Below are positions 24,865 through 33,768 of a stretch of 64,000 nucleotides of DNA, piece after piece. Within the stretch, counting starts at the first letter, position 1, and the number at the start of each line of letters is the position of its first letter. The notes below the pieces were generated by a model. That model did no database searches. It had not been told where the DNA came from and saw nothing but the letters and a program-made list of their open reading frames with translations. Source of the DNA: DASUBV01 sp036501025. GTDB taxonomy: Bacteria; Actinomycetota; Actinomycetes; Streptosporangiales; Streptosporangiaceae. The stretch is from NCBI GenBank assembly GCA_036501025.1, contig DASYBB010000168.1, positions 1-64,000 of the forward strand. Reading direction: 5' to 3'. The translations under genes and the position numbers were made by a program.

Positions 24865-25818
24865 GTGAGCGGCTGCTCGGCTGATGGCCAGGCCCCGGAC
24901 GCGAACGTCGCGGAGCTGCTGGCTGCCCTCGGAGTGCCCCTGGGCGCCGAGTACCTGGAGCGCGCCCTCATGCACCGGTCGTTCGCCTACGAGAACGGCG
25001 GCCTGCCCACCAACGAGCGGCTGGAGTTCCTCGGCGACTCCGTGCTCGGGCTGATCGTCACCGACACGCTGTTCCAGTCCTACCCCGACCTGCCCGAGGG
25101 CCAGCTGGCCAAGCTGCGCGCGGCGGTCGTGAACATGCGGGCGCTGGCCGGGGTGGCCCGCGGCCTGCGGCTGGGCTCCTACGTGCGGCTGGGCAAGGGC
25201 GAGGAGGGCACCGGCGGCCGGGACAAGTCCTCCATCCTGGCCGACACCCTGGAGGCGGTCATCGGCGCCGTCTACCTGGACCAGGGCCTGCCCGCCGCCG
25301 ACGGCCTGGTCCACCGGCTGTTCGACCCGGTGATCGCCCGGTCGGCCCGGCTGGGCGCCGGGCTGGACTGGAAGACGTCCCTGCAGGAGCTCACGGCGGC
25401 CGAGGTCCTGGGGGTGCCGGAGTACCACGTGGACGAGAGCGGGCCCGATCACCAGAAGTCCTTCCGCGCGACGGTCCGCATCGGCACCCACACCTACGGC
25501 GAGGGCGAGGGCCGGTCCAAGAAGGAAGCCGAGCAGCAGGCCGCCGAGGCGGCCTGGACCGCCATCAGCGCCGGCCTGACCGAGGCGGCGGCTGCGGCGA
25601 CGGCTGCGGCGACGGCGAACGGGGCTGTTTCGCCGCCGGCTGCTCCTGAGCGGCCTGTTACCGAGCGCGCTGTTACCGAGCGCGCTGTTACCGAGCGCGC
25701 TGCTACCGACCGGGCTGCTGCGCCGCGGCCCGCTTCCGGGGGGAATGGCGCGGGGCCGATCGCGGCGCCCGGCGACGGCGGGGGATCGTCCGGGGAGCAG
25801 CCGGTCAAGGGCCGATAG
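24865..25818 (+). CDS. rnc: Ribonuclease III with extended repetitive C-terminus
   Basis: Cleaves double-stranded RNA in rRNA and mRNA processing. The catalytic domain has the signature NERLEFLGDSVLGL (about 51-64), then the second acidic site in DTLEAVIGAVYLD. The dsRNA-binding domain spans about 168-235 (KTSLQELTAAEVLGVPEY, then GRSKKEAEQQAAEAAW). Past residue 240 there is a tail of about 75 residues found in few RNase III proteins: Ala-rich, then TERAV repeats encoded by exact 15-base units, then Gly/Pro-rich. Start GTG 24865 has AGGAG upstream. mutM starts four bases after its stop. Confidence 0.95.
   Translation: MSGCSADGQAPDANVAELLAALGVPLGAEYLERALMHRSFAYENGGLPTNERLEFLGDSVLGLIVTDTLFQSYPDLPEGQLAKLRAAVVNMRALAGVARGLRLGSYVRLGKGEEGTGGRDKSSILADTLEAVIGAVYLDQGLPAADGLVHRLFDPVIARSARLGAGLDWKTSLQELTAAEVLGVPEYHVDESGPDHQKSFRATVRIGTHTYGEGEGRSKKEAEQQAAEAAWTAISAGLTEAAAAATAAATANGAVSPPAAPERPVTERAVTERAVTERAATDRAAAPRPASGGNGAGPIAAPGDGGGSSGEQPVKGR
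25657..25716 (+). repeat. 15-base tandem repeats inside rnc
   Basis: GTTACCGAGCGCGCT occurs three times in a row (25657-25701) with a fourth degenerate copy to 25716. It encodes VTERA/ATDRA units in the non-catalytic tail of RNase III. Confidence 0.9.
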
Positions 25819-25821
25819 CCC

Positions 25822-26673
25822 GTGCCTGAGCTCCCCGAGGTCGAGACCGTCCGGCGCGGCCTGGCCGAGCATGTGGCCGGCCGGGCCGTGGCCGAGGTCG
25901 AGGTGCTGCACCCCCGGGCCGTCCGGCGGCACGCCGCCGGGCCCGCGGACTTCGCCGCCGCCCTGCGCGGCCGGCTCCTGGAGGCGCCGCGGCGCCGCGG
26001 CAAGTACCTGTGGCTGCCCGCCGGCGACGACGCGCTCCTGGCCCACCTGGGCATGAGTGGCCAGCTGCTGGTGGGCGAGAGCGACCGGCCCCTGTCCCCG
26101 CATGTCCGAGTCCGGTTCACCTTTCGCGATGGCGGCCCTGACCTGCGCTTTACCGATCAGCGGACGTTCGGCCACCTGCTGTTCAGCCCCGGCGGGGCGC
26201 TGCTGCCCGCGGTGATCGCGCATATCGCCCCGGACCCGCTCGAGGCGGCGTTCGACCGGGCCGCCTTCGCCGCCCGGCTGCGCTCGCGGCGCACCGGCAT
26301 CAAGCGGGCGCTGCTGGACCAGAGCCTGGTCAGCGGGGTCGGGAACATCTACGCCGACGAGGCGCTGTGGCGGGCCCGGCTGCACTGGGCCCGGCCCGCG
26401 GACCGGCTGCGGGGGCCGGACGTCAACCGGCTCGTCGACGCCGTCCTGGACGTCTTCGCCGACGCCCTGCACGTCGGCGGGACCTCCTTCGACCGCCTCT
26501 ACGTCAACGTCAACGGGGAGAGCGGGTACTTCGACCGCTCGCTGGCCGTGTACGGCCGGGCCGGCCAGCCCTGTCCCCGCTGCGGCGCCCCGGTCCGCCG
26601 CGACGCCTTCATGAACCGCTCGTCGTACTCCTGCCCGGTCTGCCAGCCCCGCCCGCGCAACGGAAGGGCGTGA
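25822..26673 (+). CDS. mutM: Formamidopyrimidine-DNA glycosylase
   Basis: Excises 8-oxoguanine and formamidopyrimidines, with AP-lyase activity. 283 residues. After the GTG-encoded Met comes the nucleophile Pro2 and Glu3 in PELPEVETVRRGL. The conserved lysine is in RRRGKYLWLP, followed by HLGMSGQLL, QSLVSGVGNIYADEALW (H2TH), and the C-terminal zinc finger CPRCGAPVRRDAFMNRSSYS with CPVC. All catalytic residues are present. Adjacent to rnc as in Streptomyces. Confidence 0.97.
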   Translation: MPELPEVETVRRGLAEHVAGRAVAEVEVLHPRAVRRHAAGPADFAAALRGRLLEAPRRRGKYLWLPAGDDALLAHLGMSGQLLVGESDRPLSPHVRVRFTFRDGGPDLRFTDQRTFGHLLFSPGGALLPAVIAHIAPDPLEAAFDRAAFAARLRSRRTGIKRALLDQSLVSGVGNIYADEALWRARLHWARPADRLRGPDVNRLVDAVLDVFADALHVGGTSFDRLYVNVNGESGYFDRSLAVYGRAGQPCPRCGAPVRRDAFMNRSSYSCPVCQPRPRNGRA

Positions 26674-26763
26674 CGGTTGCCGCCATGTCCCCTGTTCCCC
26701 GTGGCGGGCTAGCGCACGGTGCCCCTGTGACGCATGGTATTGATCATGCTTGGGGAGGCGATC

Positions 26764-27069
26764 GTGGCTGATGGGGATGACGTGATTCCGTCAGCCGGCC
26801 CGGTCCGGCTGACCGCGTGGGTCCGCGGCCGCGTCCAGGGCGTCGGATTCCGGTGGTGGGTGCGCAGTCACGCGCTGGCCCTCGGGCTCCGGGGGTGGGC
26901 CGAGAACCTGGCCGACGGCCGGGTCAAGGTCGTGGCCGAGGGCTCCCGGGAGGCCTGCGCGCAGCTGCTGGAGGTGCTGGACGGCGAGGACGTGCCGGGC
27001 CTGGTGGCACAGGTCACGCACCGCTGGGACGATCCGGGGGGCGGCCTTGTCGGATTTGCCGAGCGCTGA
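26764..27069 (+). CDS. Acylphosphatase
   Basis: Hydrolyses acylphosphates. About 101 residues with the family signature VRGRVQGVGFRWWVRSHA (catalytic Arg) and GLRGWAENLADGRVKVVAEG (catalytic Asn). GTG 26764 is preceded by GGAGG at 5 bases, better than the ATG at 26734, which would add ten residues. It lies between mutM and the small coiled-coil gene before smc, a conserved spot in actinomycetes. Physiological substrate unknown. Confidence 0.93.
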   Translation: MADGDDVIPSAGPVRLTAWVRGRVQGVGFRWWVRSHALALGLRGWAENLADGRVKVVAEGSREACAQLLEVLDGEDVPGLVAQVTHRWDDPGGGLVGFAER

Positions 27070-27138
27070 CCGATAAACGCCCGGCAAGGTGACACGAAGC
27101 CGGTGACCAGCACGATCCGTCAACTTGACCGGATAGCC

Positions 27139-27168
27139 TTGACGGTGGGACCATGGAAGTGTTACTTG
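27139..27168 (+). promoter_or_regulatory. Possible promoter of the small coiled-coil gene
   Basis: TTGACG (27139-27144) followed after 18 bases by TACTTG (27163-27168); a second TTGACC lies at 27125-27130. The -10 match is weak. The leader to the ATG would be about 100 bases. Confidence 0.3.
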
Positions 27169-27281
27169 CGCGCAGTCGAGTGAAGCTCATGTACGACTGA
27201 AGGTGGGCCCACTTGAGTGGACGCTTTTTGGCGTGCACACGCGTGCCCACTCTGGTCGCTCAGTGTGGAGGACCTTACACA

Positions 27282-27470
27282 ATGGCGAAAGCTCTACTTG
27301 GCCACGTCGGCGGGCCGGATCCCCGCATGGTCTCAGAGATGCGCCGCCTGCAGCAACGAGTACGGGACCTGGAAGCCGCCATGGCGCGCCTCCAGGAGGA
27401 GAACGACGTGCTCAACGCTGAAGTGCGGCATGACCTGCTGATTCCGGTCCGCGAGCCTGCGCTCGCCTAG
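27282..27470 (+). CDS. Small conserved coiled-coil protein upstream of smc
   Basis: A 62-residue protein: MAKALLGHVGGPDPRMVSEM, then a predicted coiled coil (RRLQQRVRDLEAAMARLQEE) and a short tail. The start AKALLGHVGG and the coiled coil match, from memory, a small protein of unknown function conserved upstream of smc in Streptomyces and relatives. ATG 27282 has GGAGG 10 bases before. No function can be assigned; a heptad pattern suggests oligomerisation. A stem-loop follows its stop. Confidence 0.8.
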   Translation: MAKALLGHVGGPDPRMVSEMRRLQQRVRDLEAAMARLQEENDVLNAEVRHDLLIPVREPALA

Positions 27471-27493
27471 CGAACGTTAGCGGCCGCGAGACA

Positions 27494-27522
27494 GAGGGGC
27501 GCCCCGGCAGATGGCGTCCCTC
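27494..27522 (+). terminator. Hairpin behind the small coiled-coil gene
   Basis: GAGGGGCGCC (27494-27503) pairs with GGCGTCCCTC (27513-27522) with one mismatch and a 9-base loop, 24 bases after the stop. It is followed by a pyrimidine-rich TTCGTCGCTTC. Confidence 0.55.
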
Positions 27523-27609
27523 TTCGTCGCTTCAGCGGCCCGCTGCGTATCACAGGCCAGCGTCAGGTAACGGCCGAATGCTATTTCGGTAATTTTTTTC
27601 CTAGTACGG

Positions 27610-27641
27610 CACAGCGCTCGGGCGTCCTCACGAGCGCTGTG
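27610..27641. terminator. Second hairpin upstream of smc
   Basis: CACAGCGCTCG (27610-27620) is the exact reverse complement of 27631-27641 (11 bp) around a 10-base loop. It may back up the previous hairpin or structure the smc leader. Confidence 0.5.
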
Positions 27642-27954
27642 TTCTGCTGCCCGCACCCCGAAGGCCATATCGCGGCCGCCCGCCTCGATGCCGGCGGCCG
27701 GCCTCCGGCTCCGTTAGCCCGGCCGTCCATTGGCTCGAATGAGCCACGCAGCCACCGGCGATATAGGACGGCGCGCCCGGAAGAGCGGGTATCCGGGAGA
27801 AAGCGTCATTGCTCGCATAGCTGGTCGGCCTCGGGGCACTTGACGGCCGCGTCCCCGGCGGCGCAATCCGCTGCGCTGTCGGCTCGCCACGGTAGGGTGC
27901 GGGTGGACTAGGCAGCGACACAGCCGGGAAAAGAAGCTGGGAGGGAGTCCGCGG

Positions 27955-30900
27955 GTGTACGTCAAGACGCTCGCCCTGCGCGGCTTCAAGTCGTTCGCCT
28001 CGGCCACCTCCCTGCGCTTCGAGCCGGGCATCACCTGCGTGGTCGGGCCCAACGGGTCGGGCAAGTCCAACGTGGTGGACGCCTTCTCCTGGGTCATGGG
28101 CGAGCAGGGGGCCAAGTCGCTGCGCGGCGGCAAGATGGAGGACGTCGTCTTCGCCGGCACCTCCGGCCGCCCGGCCCTCGGCCGGGCCGAGGTCTCGCTG
28201 ACCATCGACAACAGCGACGGCGCCCTGCCGATCGACTACGCCGAGGTGACGATCAGCCGCCTGCTGTTCCGGTCCGGGCAGAGTGAGTACTCGATCAACG
28301 GCGACCATTGCCGGCTGCTGGATGTCCAGGAACTGCTGTCCGACTCCGGCCTGGGCCGGGAGATGCACGTCATCGTCGGGCAGGGCCAGCTCGACGAGGT
28401 CATCAACGCCGGGCCGGAGACGCGCCGGGCGCTGATCGAGGAGGCCGCGGGCGTCCTGAAGCACCGGCGCCGCAAGGAGAAGGCCCTCCGCAAGCTCGAC
28501 GCGATGCAGGCCAACCTGACCCGGCTGGTCGACCTCACCGGCGAGCTCGGGCGACGGCTCAAGCCGCTCGGCCGGCAGGCCCAGATCGCCCGCAAGGCGG
28601 CCGTCATCCAGGCTGACCTGCGCGACGCCCGGCTCCGGCTGCTGGCCGACGACTACGGCACGCTGCTGGCCGAGCTGGAGCGCGACGAGGCCGACGAGGT
28701 GGCCAAGGCCCAGGCCAAGGCCACCCTGGAGGCGGCGCTGGGCCAGGCGCGGCAGCGGGAGTCTGACCTGGAGGCGGCCGAGCTGCTGCACGCGCCGCGG
28801 CTGGCCGCCGCCCAGGAGACGTTCTTCGCGCTGTCCGGGCTGGCCGAGCGGCTGCGCGGCACGGCCAGCCTGGCCGCCGAGCGGCACCGCAACCTGACCG
28901 CGCCCGAGCCGCACCGGCCCGGCCGGGACGCCGATGAGCTCGAGGCCGAGGCCGAGGTCCTGCGGGAGCAGGAAGACGACCTCGGCGAGCGGCTGGCCGA
29001 GGCCCGTGAGCAGCTCGGCACGGCCGTCGCGCAGCGGAGCCGGGCCGAGGACCGGGTCGCCGAGACCGAGCGGCGGCAGGCCGCCGATGCCCGCGCGGCC
29101 GCCCAGCGCGCCGAGCAGCTGGCCCGGCTGCGCGCCCAGGCCGAGGCGGCCACGGGGAAGGCGGCCGCGGCCCAGGGCGAGGCCGGGCGCCTGACCGAGG
29201 CCTTCGCCCAGGCCACCGAGCGCGCCGAGGCGGCCCAGGCCGACTACGCCCGGCTGCAGGAGCAGGTGTCCGGGACCGAGGACGGGCGGGACGAGCTCAT
29301 TGCCGCCCGGGAGCAGGCCGCGGCCCGCCTGAAGCAGGCGTCGGCCTCGGTGGCCCGGCTGCGCCAGGCCGAGCGCGATGCCGGCGGCGAGCTGGCCGGG
29401 CTCCGTGCCCGCGCCGACGCGCTGGCCGAGGCCGTCACCAGCGGCGCGGACGCGTCCGCCGTCCTGCTGGCCCAGCCTCCGGCGTTCGACGGCGTGATCG
29501 GCCCCCTCGCCACCCTGCTGACCGTGGCCGATGGCGCGCAGGAGGCCATCGCCGCGGCCCTCGGCGCGGCCGCCGGCGCCGTAGCCGTCGACGGCCTGGA
29601 CGCCGCCGTCGCCATCCTGGCCTCGCTGCGGACCGCCGGCGCGGGCCGGGCCGGCCTGGTGATCGCGGGCGGCTCCCCGTCGGCCGCCTCGGCCGCGGCG
29701 GCGCTCCCGGCGGGCCTGCCCCCGTCCGCCGTCCCGGCCCGGGACCTGGTCCAGGCCCCGGCCGGGCTGACAGCGGCCGTGGACGACCTGCTGGCCGGCG
29801 TCGTCGTCACCGACGACCTGGCCTCCGGCCTGGAAGTGCTCCGCGACCAGCCCGGCCTGCGCCTGGTGACCCGCGACGGCGACCTGCTCGGCACCCACTG
29901 GGCGCGCGGCGGCTCGGCCGGCGGCCAGAGCCTGCTCAGCCTCAAGGCCGCCGCCAGCCAGGCCAGCGCCCAGCTGGCGGCCAGCCACGAGCGGTCGCAG
30001 TACGCCGAGGGCCAGCTCGCGGTGGCCATCGAGGACGAGGAGCAGGCCCGCCAAAAGCTGGCAGAGGCCCAGGCCGCGCTCCAGCAGGTCGACGCCGCCG
30101 CCGCGCAGACTTCCGGGAAGCTCGGCACCCTGGCCGGAGCGGCCAAGGCCGCCCACGGCGAGGCCAGCCGCCTGTCGGCCGCGATCGAGGTCGCCGAGCT
30201 GTCCGAGCAGCAGAGCCGGGCCGGCGCGGCCGCCCTCCAGGCCCGGCTGGCCGAGCAGGAGGCGCAGGACGCCGCCGCCGGCGCTGACGATCCCGCGGCG
30301 GGCGGCGAGCCCGGCGAGGGTGCCCCGACCCGCCAGGAGCTGGACGCGGCCGCGACCGCGGCCCGCGCCGCCGAGATGGAGGCCCGGCTCGAGGTCCGCA
30401 CCGTCGAGGAGCGGCTGCGGGCCATCTCCGGCCGGGCCGACGTCCTGGCCGCGGCGGCCGCCGCCGAGCGCGAGGCCACGGCCCGCGCGCACGCCCGCCG
30501 CGAGCTGCGGACCTCCGCCGCGGTGGTGGCCCGCGCCGTCGCCGAGGGAGCCAGGTTCGCGCTGGCCCGGATCCAGGCCTCCGCCGCCGCGGCCGATACC
30601 GAGCGCCAGCACGCCGAGCAGGCCAGCAAGGGCCGGGACGGCGAGCTGAAGGCGGTCCGGACCGGCATCCGGGACCTGACCGCTGAGCTGGACAAGGTCG
30701 TGAACAGCGCTCACGGCGTCCAGATGGCCCACGCGACCCGCCGGATGCAGCTCGAGCAGATCGCCGGCCGGGTGGCCGAGGAATTCGCCGTCGAGGTGCC
30801 CGAGCTGCTGGCCGACTACGGCCCGGCCATCCCGATCCCGCCCGCCGAGGAAGGCCAGCTGGCCATCCCCTACGAGCGGGCGGCGCAGGAGAAGCGCGCC

Positions 30901-31536
30901 CAGACCGCGCAGCGCATGCTGGATCAGCTCGGCAAGGTCAATCCCCTGGCCCTGGAGGAGTTCGCGGCGCTCGAGGAGCGGCACGCGTTCCTCGTGGCCC
31001 AGCTGGAGGACCTGCGCAAGACCCGGCGGGACCTGCTGACCGTGATCAAGGAGGTCGACGACCGGGTCCTGCAGGTGTTCACCTCGGCCTATGCCGACAC
31101 GGCCCGGGAGTTCGAGCGGATCTTCGGCACGCTGTTCCCCGGCGGCGACGGCCGGCTGATCCTCACCGAGCCCGACGACATGCTGGCCACCGGGATCGAC
31201 TTCGAGGCCCGCCCGCCGGGCAAGAAGGTCAAGCGCCTGTCGCTGCTGTCGGGCGGGGAGCGCTCGCTCACCGCGATCGCGTTCCTGGTCGCCATCTTCA
31301 TGGCCCGGCCGTCGCCGTTCTACGTCCTCGACGAGGTCGAGGCGGCGCTGGACGACACCAACCTGGGCCGCCTGCTGGAGATCTTCGCCGAGTTGCGGGA
31401 GAGCTCCCAGCTGATCGTCGTCACGCACCAGAAGCGGACGATGGAAGTCGCCGACTCGCTGTACGGGATCAGCATGCGCGGCGACGGCGTCTCCACCGTT
31501 GTCAGCCAGCGCCTCCGGGAGCGCGAGACCGCCTGA
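27955..31536 (+). CDS. smc: Chromosome segregation protein SMC
   Basis: Condensin ATPase of 1193 residues. Walker A GPNGSGKSN at 31-39; long Ala/Glu/Arg-rich coiled coils (about 165-490 and 660-1000); hinge at about 500-650 (FDGVIGPLATLLTVADGA, and DNA-facing glycines); C-terminal head with signature LSGGERSL near 1098 and Walker B FYVLDEVEAALDD. GTG 27955 is preceded by GGGAGGGAG. An insertion of small residues (AAAGADDPAAGGEPGEGAP) breaks the second coiled coil, common in high-GC homologues. ftsY follows, a conserved order. Confidence 0.98.
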   Translation: MYVKTLALRGFKSFASATSLRFEPGITCVVGPNGSGKSNVVDAFSWVMGEQGAKSLRGGKMEDVVFAGTSGRPALGRAEVSLTIDNSDGALPIDYAEVTISRLLFRSGQSEYSINGDHCRLLDVQELLSDSGLGREMHVIVGQGQLDEVINAGPETRRALIEEAAGVLKHRRRKEKALRKLDAMQANLTRLVDLTGELGRRLKPLGRQAQIARKAAVIQADLRDARLRLLADDYGTLLAELERDEADEVAKAQAKATLEAALGQARQRESDLEAAELLHAPRLAAAQETFFALSGLAERLRGTASLAAERHRNLTAPEPHRPGRDADELEAEAEVLREQEDDLGERLAEAREQLGTAVAQRSRAEDRVAETERRQAADARAAAQRAEQLARLRAQAEAATGKAAAAQGEAGRLTEAFAQATERAEAAQADYARLQEQVSGTEDGRDELIAAREQAAARLKQASASVARLRQAERDAGGELAGLRARADALAEAVTSGADASAVLLAQPPAFDGVIGPLATLLTVADGAQEAIAAALGAAAGAVAVDGLDAAVAILASLRTAGAGRAGLVIAGGSPSAASAAAALPAGLPPSAVPARDLVQAPAGLTAAVDDLLAGVVVTDDLASGLEVLRDQPGLRLVTRDGDLLGTHWARGGSAGGQSLLSLKAAASQASAQLAASHERSQYAEGQLAVAIEDEEQARQKLAEAQAALQQVDAAAAQTSGKLGTLAGAAKAAHGEASRLSAAIEVAELSEQQSRAGAAALQARLAEQEAQDAAAGADDPAAGGEPGEGAPTRQELDAAATAARAAEMEARLEVRTVEERLRAISGRADVLAAAAAAEREATARAHARRELRTSAAVVARAVAEGARFALARIQASAAAADTERQHAEQASKGRDGELKAVRTGIRDLTAELDKVVNSAHGVQMAHATRRMQLEQIAGRVAEEFAVEVPELLADYGPAIPIPPAEEGQLAIPYERAAQEKRAQTAQRMLDQLGKVNPLALEEFAALEERHAFLVAQLEDLRKTRRDLLTVIKEVDDRVLQVFTSAYADTAREFERIFGTLFPGGDGRLILTEPDDMLATGIDFEARPPGKKVKRLSLLSGGERSLTAIAFLVAIFMARPSPFYVLDEVEAALDDTNLGRLLEIFAELRESSQLIVVTHQKRTMEVADSLYGISMRGDGVSTVVSQRLRERETA

Positions 31537-31592
31537 GCTGGTACTAGCCAGGGGCACAGCACCCTGGACCGTCTGCCACACTTGGGGGCGTC

Positions 31593-32789
31593 ATGGAAGA
31601 AGCGCTCATCATCGCCGGCATTGTCATCGTGGCGGGCGGAGGCGGCGGGGCGGGCCTCGTCGCGCTGCTCCGCGCCCGTCACCGTTCCGCGGAGCCCGGC
31701 GCGCCGGGCCGAGACGGGACGACCACCGCCGAGCCCCCGGCCGCCCGTACCACCACGGCGCCCCCCGAGGCCCGCCCCGGCGCGGTCACCCCGCCCGACC
31801 TCAGCGTCCCCGATACCGTGGCCGAGCCGGCCGCTCCGCCGGCCCGCCCGCTGGACCAGCCGCCGCCGTCGGCCGGCCGCCTGGCCCGTCTCCGGGGCCG
31901 GCTGGCCCGGTCCCAGTCCGCGCTCGGCTCGGTGCTGCTCAGCCTCCTGTCCGGCGCCACCCTGGACGATCAGGCGTGGGAGGAGATCGAGGACACCCTG
32001 ATCACCGCCGACATGGGCGTGGCCCCGGCGCAGCAGCTGGTCGCCCAGCTCCGCACTGAGGTCAAAGTTTCCGGCACCCGTGACCCGGCCGAGGTCAAGG
32101 CCCTGCTGCGGGCCGACCTGCTGGCCCAGCTCGGCCCGGACCTGGACCGCACCCTGCACACGCAGCGGCATGGCAATCACCCCGCCGTCGTCCTGGTCGT
32201 GGGCGTGAACGGCACCGGCAAGACCACGGCCTGCGGCCGGCTGGCCCGGGCGCTGATTGGCGACGGCCAGACCGTCCTGCTGGGCGCGGCCGACACGTTC
32301 CGCGCCGCGGCCGCCGACCAGCTCCAGACCTGGGGGGACCGGGTCGGGGCCGAGACCGTCCGGTCCGACCGCGAGGGCGCCGACCCGGCCAGCGTCGCGT
32401 TCACCGCCGTCAACGAGGGCATCGACCGCCGCGTCGACACGGTGATCGTCGACACGGCCGGCCGCCTGCACACCAAGACCGGCCTGATGGACGAGCTGGG
32501 CAAGATCAAGCGCGTCATCGAGAAGCAGGCTCCGGTGGACGAGGTCCTGCTCGTCCTGGACGCCACCACCGGCCAGAACGGGCTGCGTCAGGCCCGCGTG
32601 TTCGCCGAGGTCACCGACATCACCGGGATCATCCTGACCAAGCTCGACGGCACGGCCAAGGGCGGCATCGTGATCGCCGTGCAGCGCGAGCTCGGCGTGC
32701 CCGTGAAGCTGGTCGGCCTGGGCGAGGGCCCGGACGATCTCGCGCCCTTCGACCCCGAGGTTTTCGTGGACGCCATTCTCGGCGACTGA
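31593..32789 (+). CDS. ftsY: Signal recognition particle receptor FtsY
   Basis: SRP receptor GTPase that docks ribosomes making membrane proteins. 398 residues. An N-terminal hydrophobic segment (ALIIAGIVIVAGGGGGAGLV) anchors it, as in actinomycetes; a Pro/Ala/Thr-rich linker follows. The NG domain has G1 GVNGTGKTT near 205, DTFRAAAADQL, G3 DTAGRLHTK and G4 TKLDGTAKGG, then GLGEGPDDLAPFDPEVFVDAI at the end. With ffh 3.7 kb downstream the window holds both SRP GTPases. Confidence 0.98.
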   Translation: MEEALIIAGIVIVAGGGGGAGLVALLRARHRSAEPGAPGRDGTTTAEPPAARTTTAPPEARPGAVTPPDLSVPDTVAEPAAPPARPLDQPPPSAGRLARLRGRLARSQSALGSVLLSLLSGATLDDQAWEEIEDTLITADMGVAPAQQLVAQLRTEVKVSGTRDPAEVKALLRADLLAQLGPDLDRTLHTQRHGNHPAVVLVVGVNGTGKTTACGRLARALIGDGQTVLLGAADTFRAAAADQLQTWGDRVGAETVRSDREGADPASVAFTAVNEGIDRRVDTVIVDTAGRLHTKTGLMDELGKIKRVIEKQAPVDEVLLVLDATTGQNGLRQARVFAEVTDITGIILTKLDGTAKGGIVIAVQRELGVPVKLVGLGEGPDDLAPFDPEVFVDAILGD

Positions 32790-32946
32790 GAGTCTGGCCC
32801 GGTCAGCTACTCCTTGCGCAACCTGTCCCTTCGTGCCTAAGATTCAACTGTTTGTTCATGTTGCATTCTGCAAATAGCTGACTTTGGGTTCGTGTCGGAC
32901 TATCCTCAGCTGCAGTGCAGTGGTACATCGCGCTTGGCTCGGCGGG

Positions 32947-33714
32947 ATGGGGGGACTTCGGTTGGAGCAGGCCATAGGCGTCTTGTCGCGAACTGAGCAC
33001 AGGCTAACGCCGGATGTTGTGCAGACGGTCTCATTCCGGAGCGCGCACCTCGGCCGCCGCGGGTTCGACGAGGAGCATGTGCGGGCGTTCTGTCACCAGG
33101 TCCAGGATGAGCTCGTGCGGCTGCTGAGCGAGCGCACCGCCCTCCAGGAGGAGGTGAACCGGCTGCGGCGCCGCATTCTCGGCCACTCCGGCGAGGACGA
33201 CGGTTTCGGCGACAGCCGGGCCGACGCCCATCTCCAGGCGGTCAGCATCCTGTACCGCGCCGAGCAGACCGCCGACCACTACGTCGCCGAGGCCCAGGAG
33301 TACAGCCGGCACCTGGCCCAGGACGCGCAGCGGCGCCGGGACGACATGCTGGCCGAGGCCCGCGCCCACGCCAACCGCGTCATCGACGAGGCCCGTCACC
33401 AGGCCGGCCAGGCGATGCCGGCCGCGGGGGCCGGGCCGCCCGCGGACCGCCCGGATGTCGAGGCCGAACTCGAGTGCGTGCGGAGCTTCAACGATGCCGA
33501 CCGCGCCCAGCTGCGTGACTACCTGGGCGCCCTGATGCGCGGCGCTACGCAGTCCGAGCAGGCGGGTGTCGAGGCCGAACTGGAGCGCGTGCGGAGCTTC
33601 AACGACGTCGACCGCGCGAAGCTACGTGACTACCTGGGTGCCCTGATGCGCGGCGTTAACGAGTTCGAGCAGGCGGCGGCCACGACCCGGATCGATCTCC
33701 CCCGCCAGGCGTGA
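32947..33714 (+). CDS. DivIVA-like protein with duplicated 37-residue C-terminal module
   Basis: About 255 residues from ATG 32947. The N-terminal section LTPDVVQTVSFRSAHLGRRG followed by FDEEHVRAFCHQVQDELVRL matches the DivIVA/Wag31 membrane-binding domain, then a coiled coil (ERTALQEEVNRLRRR; YRAEQTADHYVAEAQEYSRH). The C-terminus carries two tandem copies of a module beginning VEAELE and containing VRSFND-DRA-LRDYLGALMRG, 111 bases apart. Similar FxxxYRxxLxxYL modules occur in actinomycete DivIVA-like proteins. DivIVA proteins mark poles and septa; this one is a paralogue of unknown role. A decayed third module lies downstream. Confidence 0.8.
   Translation: MGGLRLEQAIGVLSRTEHRLTPDVVQTVSFRSAHLGRRGFDEEHVRAFCHQVQDELVRLLSERTALQEEVNRLRRRILGHSGEDDGFGDSRADAHLQAVSILYRAEQTADHYVAEAQEYSRHLAQDAQRRRDDMLAEARAHANRVIDEARHQAGQAMPAAGAGPPADRPDVEAELECVRSFNDADRAQLRDYLGALMRGATQSEQAGVEAELERVRSFNDVDRAKLRDYLGALMRGVNEFEQAAATTRIDLPRQA
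33457..33678 (+). repeat. Tandem 111-base duplication in the DivIVA-like gene
   Basis: Copies 33457-33567 and 33568-33678 encode near-identical 37-residue modules that differ at about ten positions, mostly at the C-terminal end. The period is exactly 111 bases with no frameshift. Confidence 0.9.
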
Positions 33715-33723
33715 ACGGGCTCG

Positions 33724-33768
33724 TCAAGGCGCCACGGCCGGGCTGAACTCGTCGCGATGGATGCGGCG
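33724..33768 (-). pseudogene. Remnant of a reductase 3' end
   Basis: On the minus strand this encodes RRIHRDEFSPAVAP and a TGA stop. The intact reductase at 34578-35906 ends RRIHCDAFSPAV followed by four residues. The preceding codons also align (Leu, then a changed codon, then TAG where the intact gene has CAG), after which similarity ends. DNA around 33739-33785 and 34597-34643 is visibly alike. Interpreted as a relic of a duplicated reductase tail. Confidence 0.65.

Larger units (their letters stand above)
27471..27954. other. Intergenic region before smc
   Basis: 484 bases without a convincing gene. It contains two hairpins (27494-27522 and 27610-27641), an A/T-rich patch with TAATTTTTTTCC near 27590 that may belong to the smc promoter, and the smc ribosome-binding site GGGAGGGAG just before GTG 27955. 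Confidence 0.6.

Noticed and set aside
27628..31581. A 1317-codon minus-strand open frame opposite smc
   Set aside because: Antisense to smc over its whole length with repetitive Leu/Gly/Gln-rich text and no family signature; it arises from the GC-rich third codon positions of smc.
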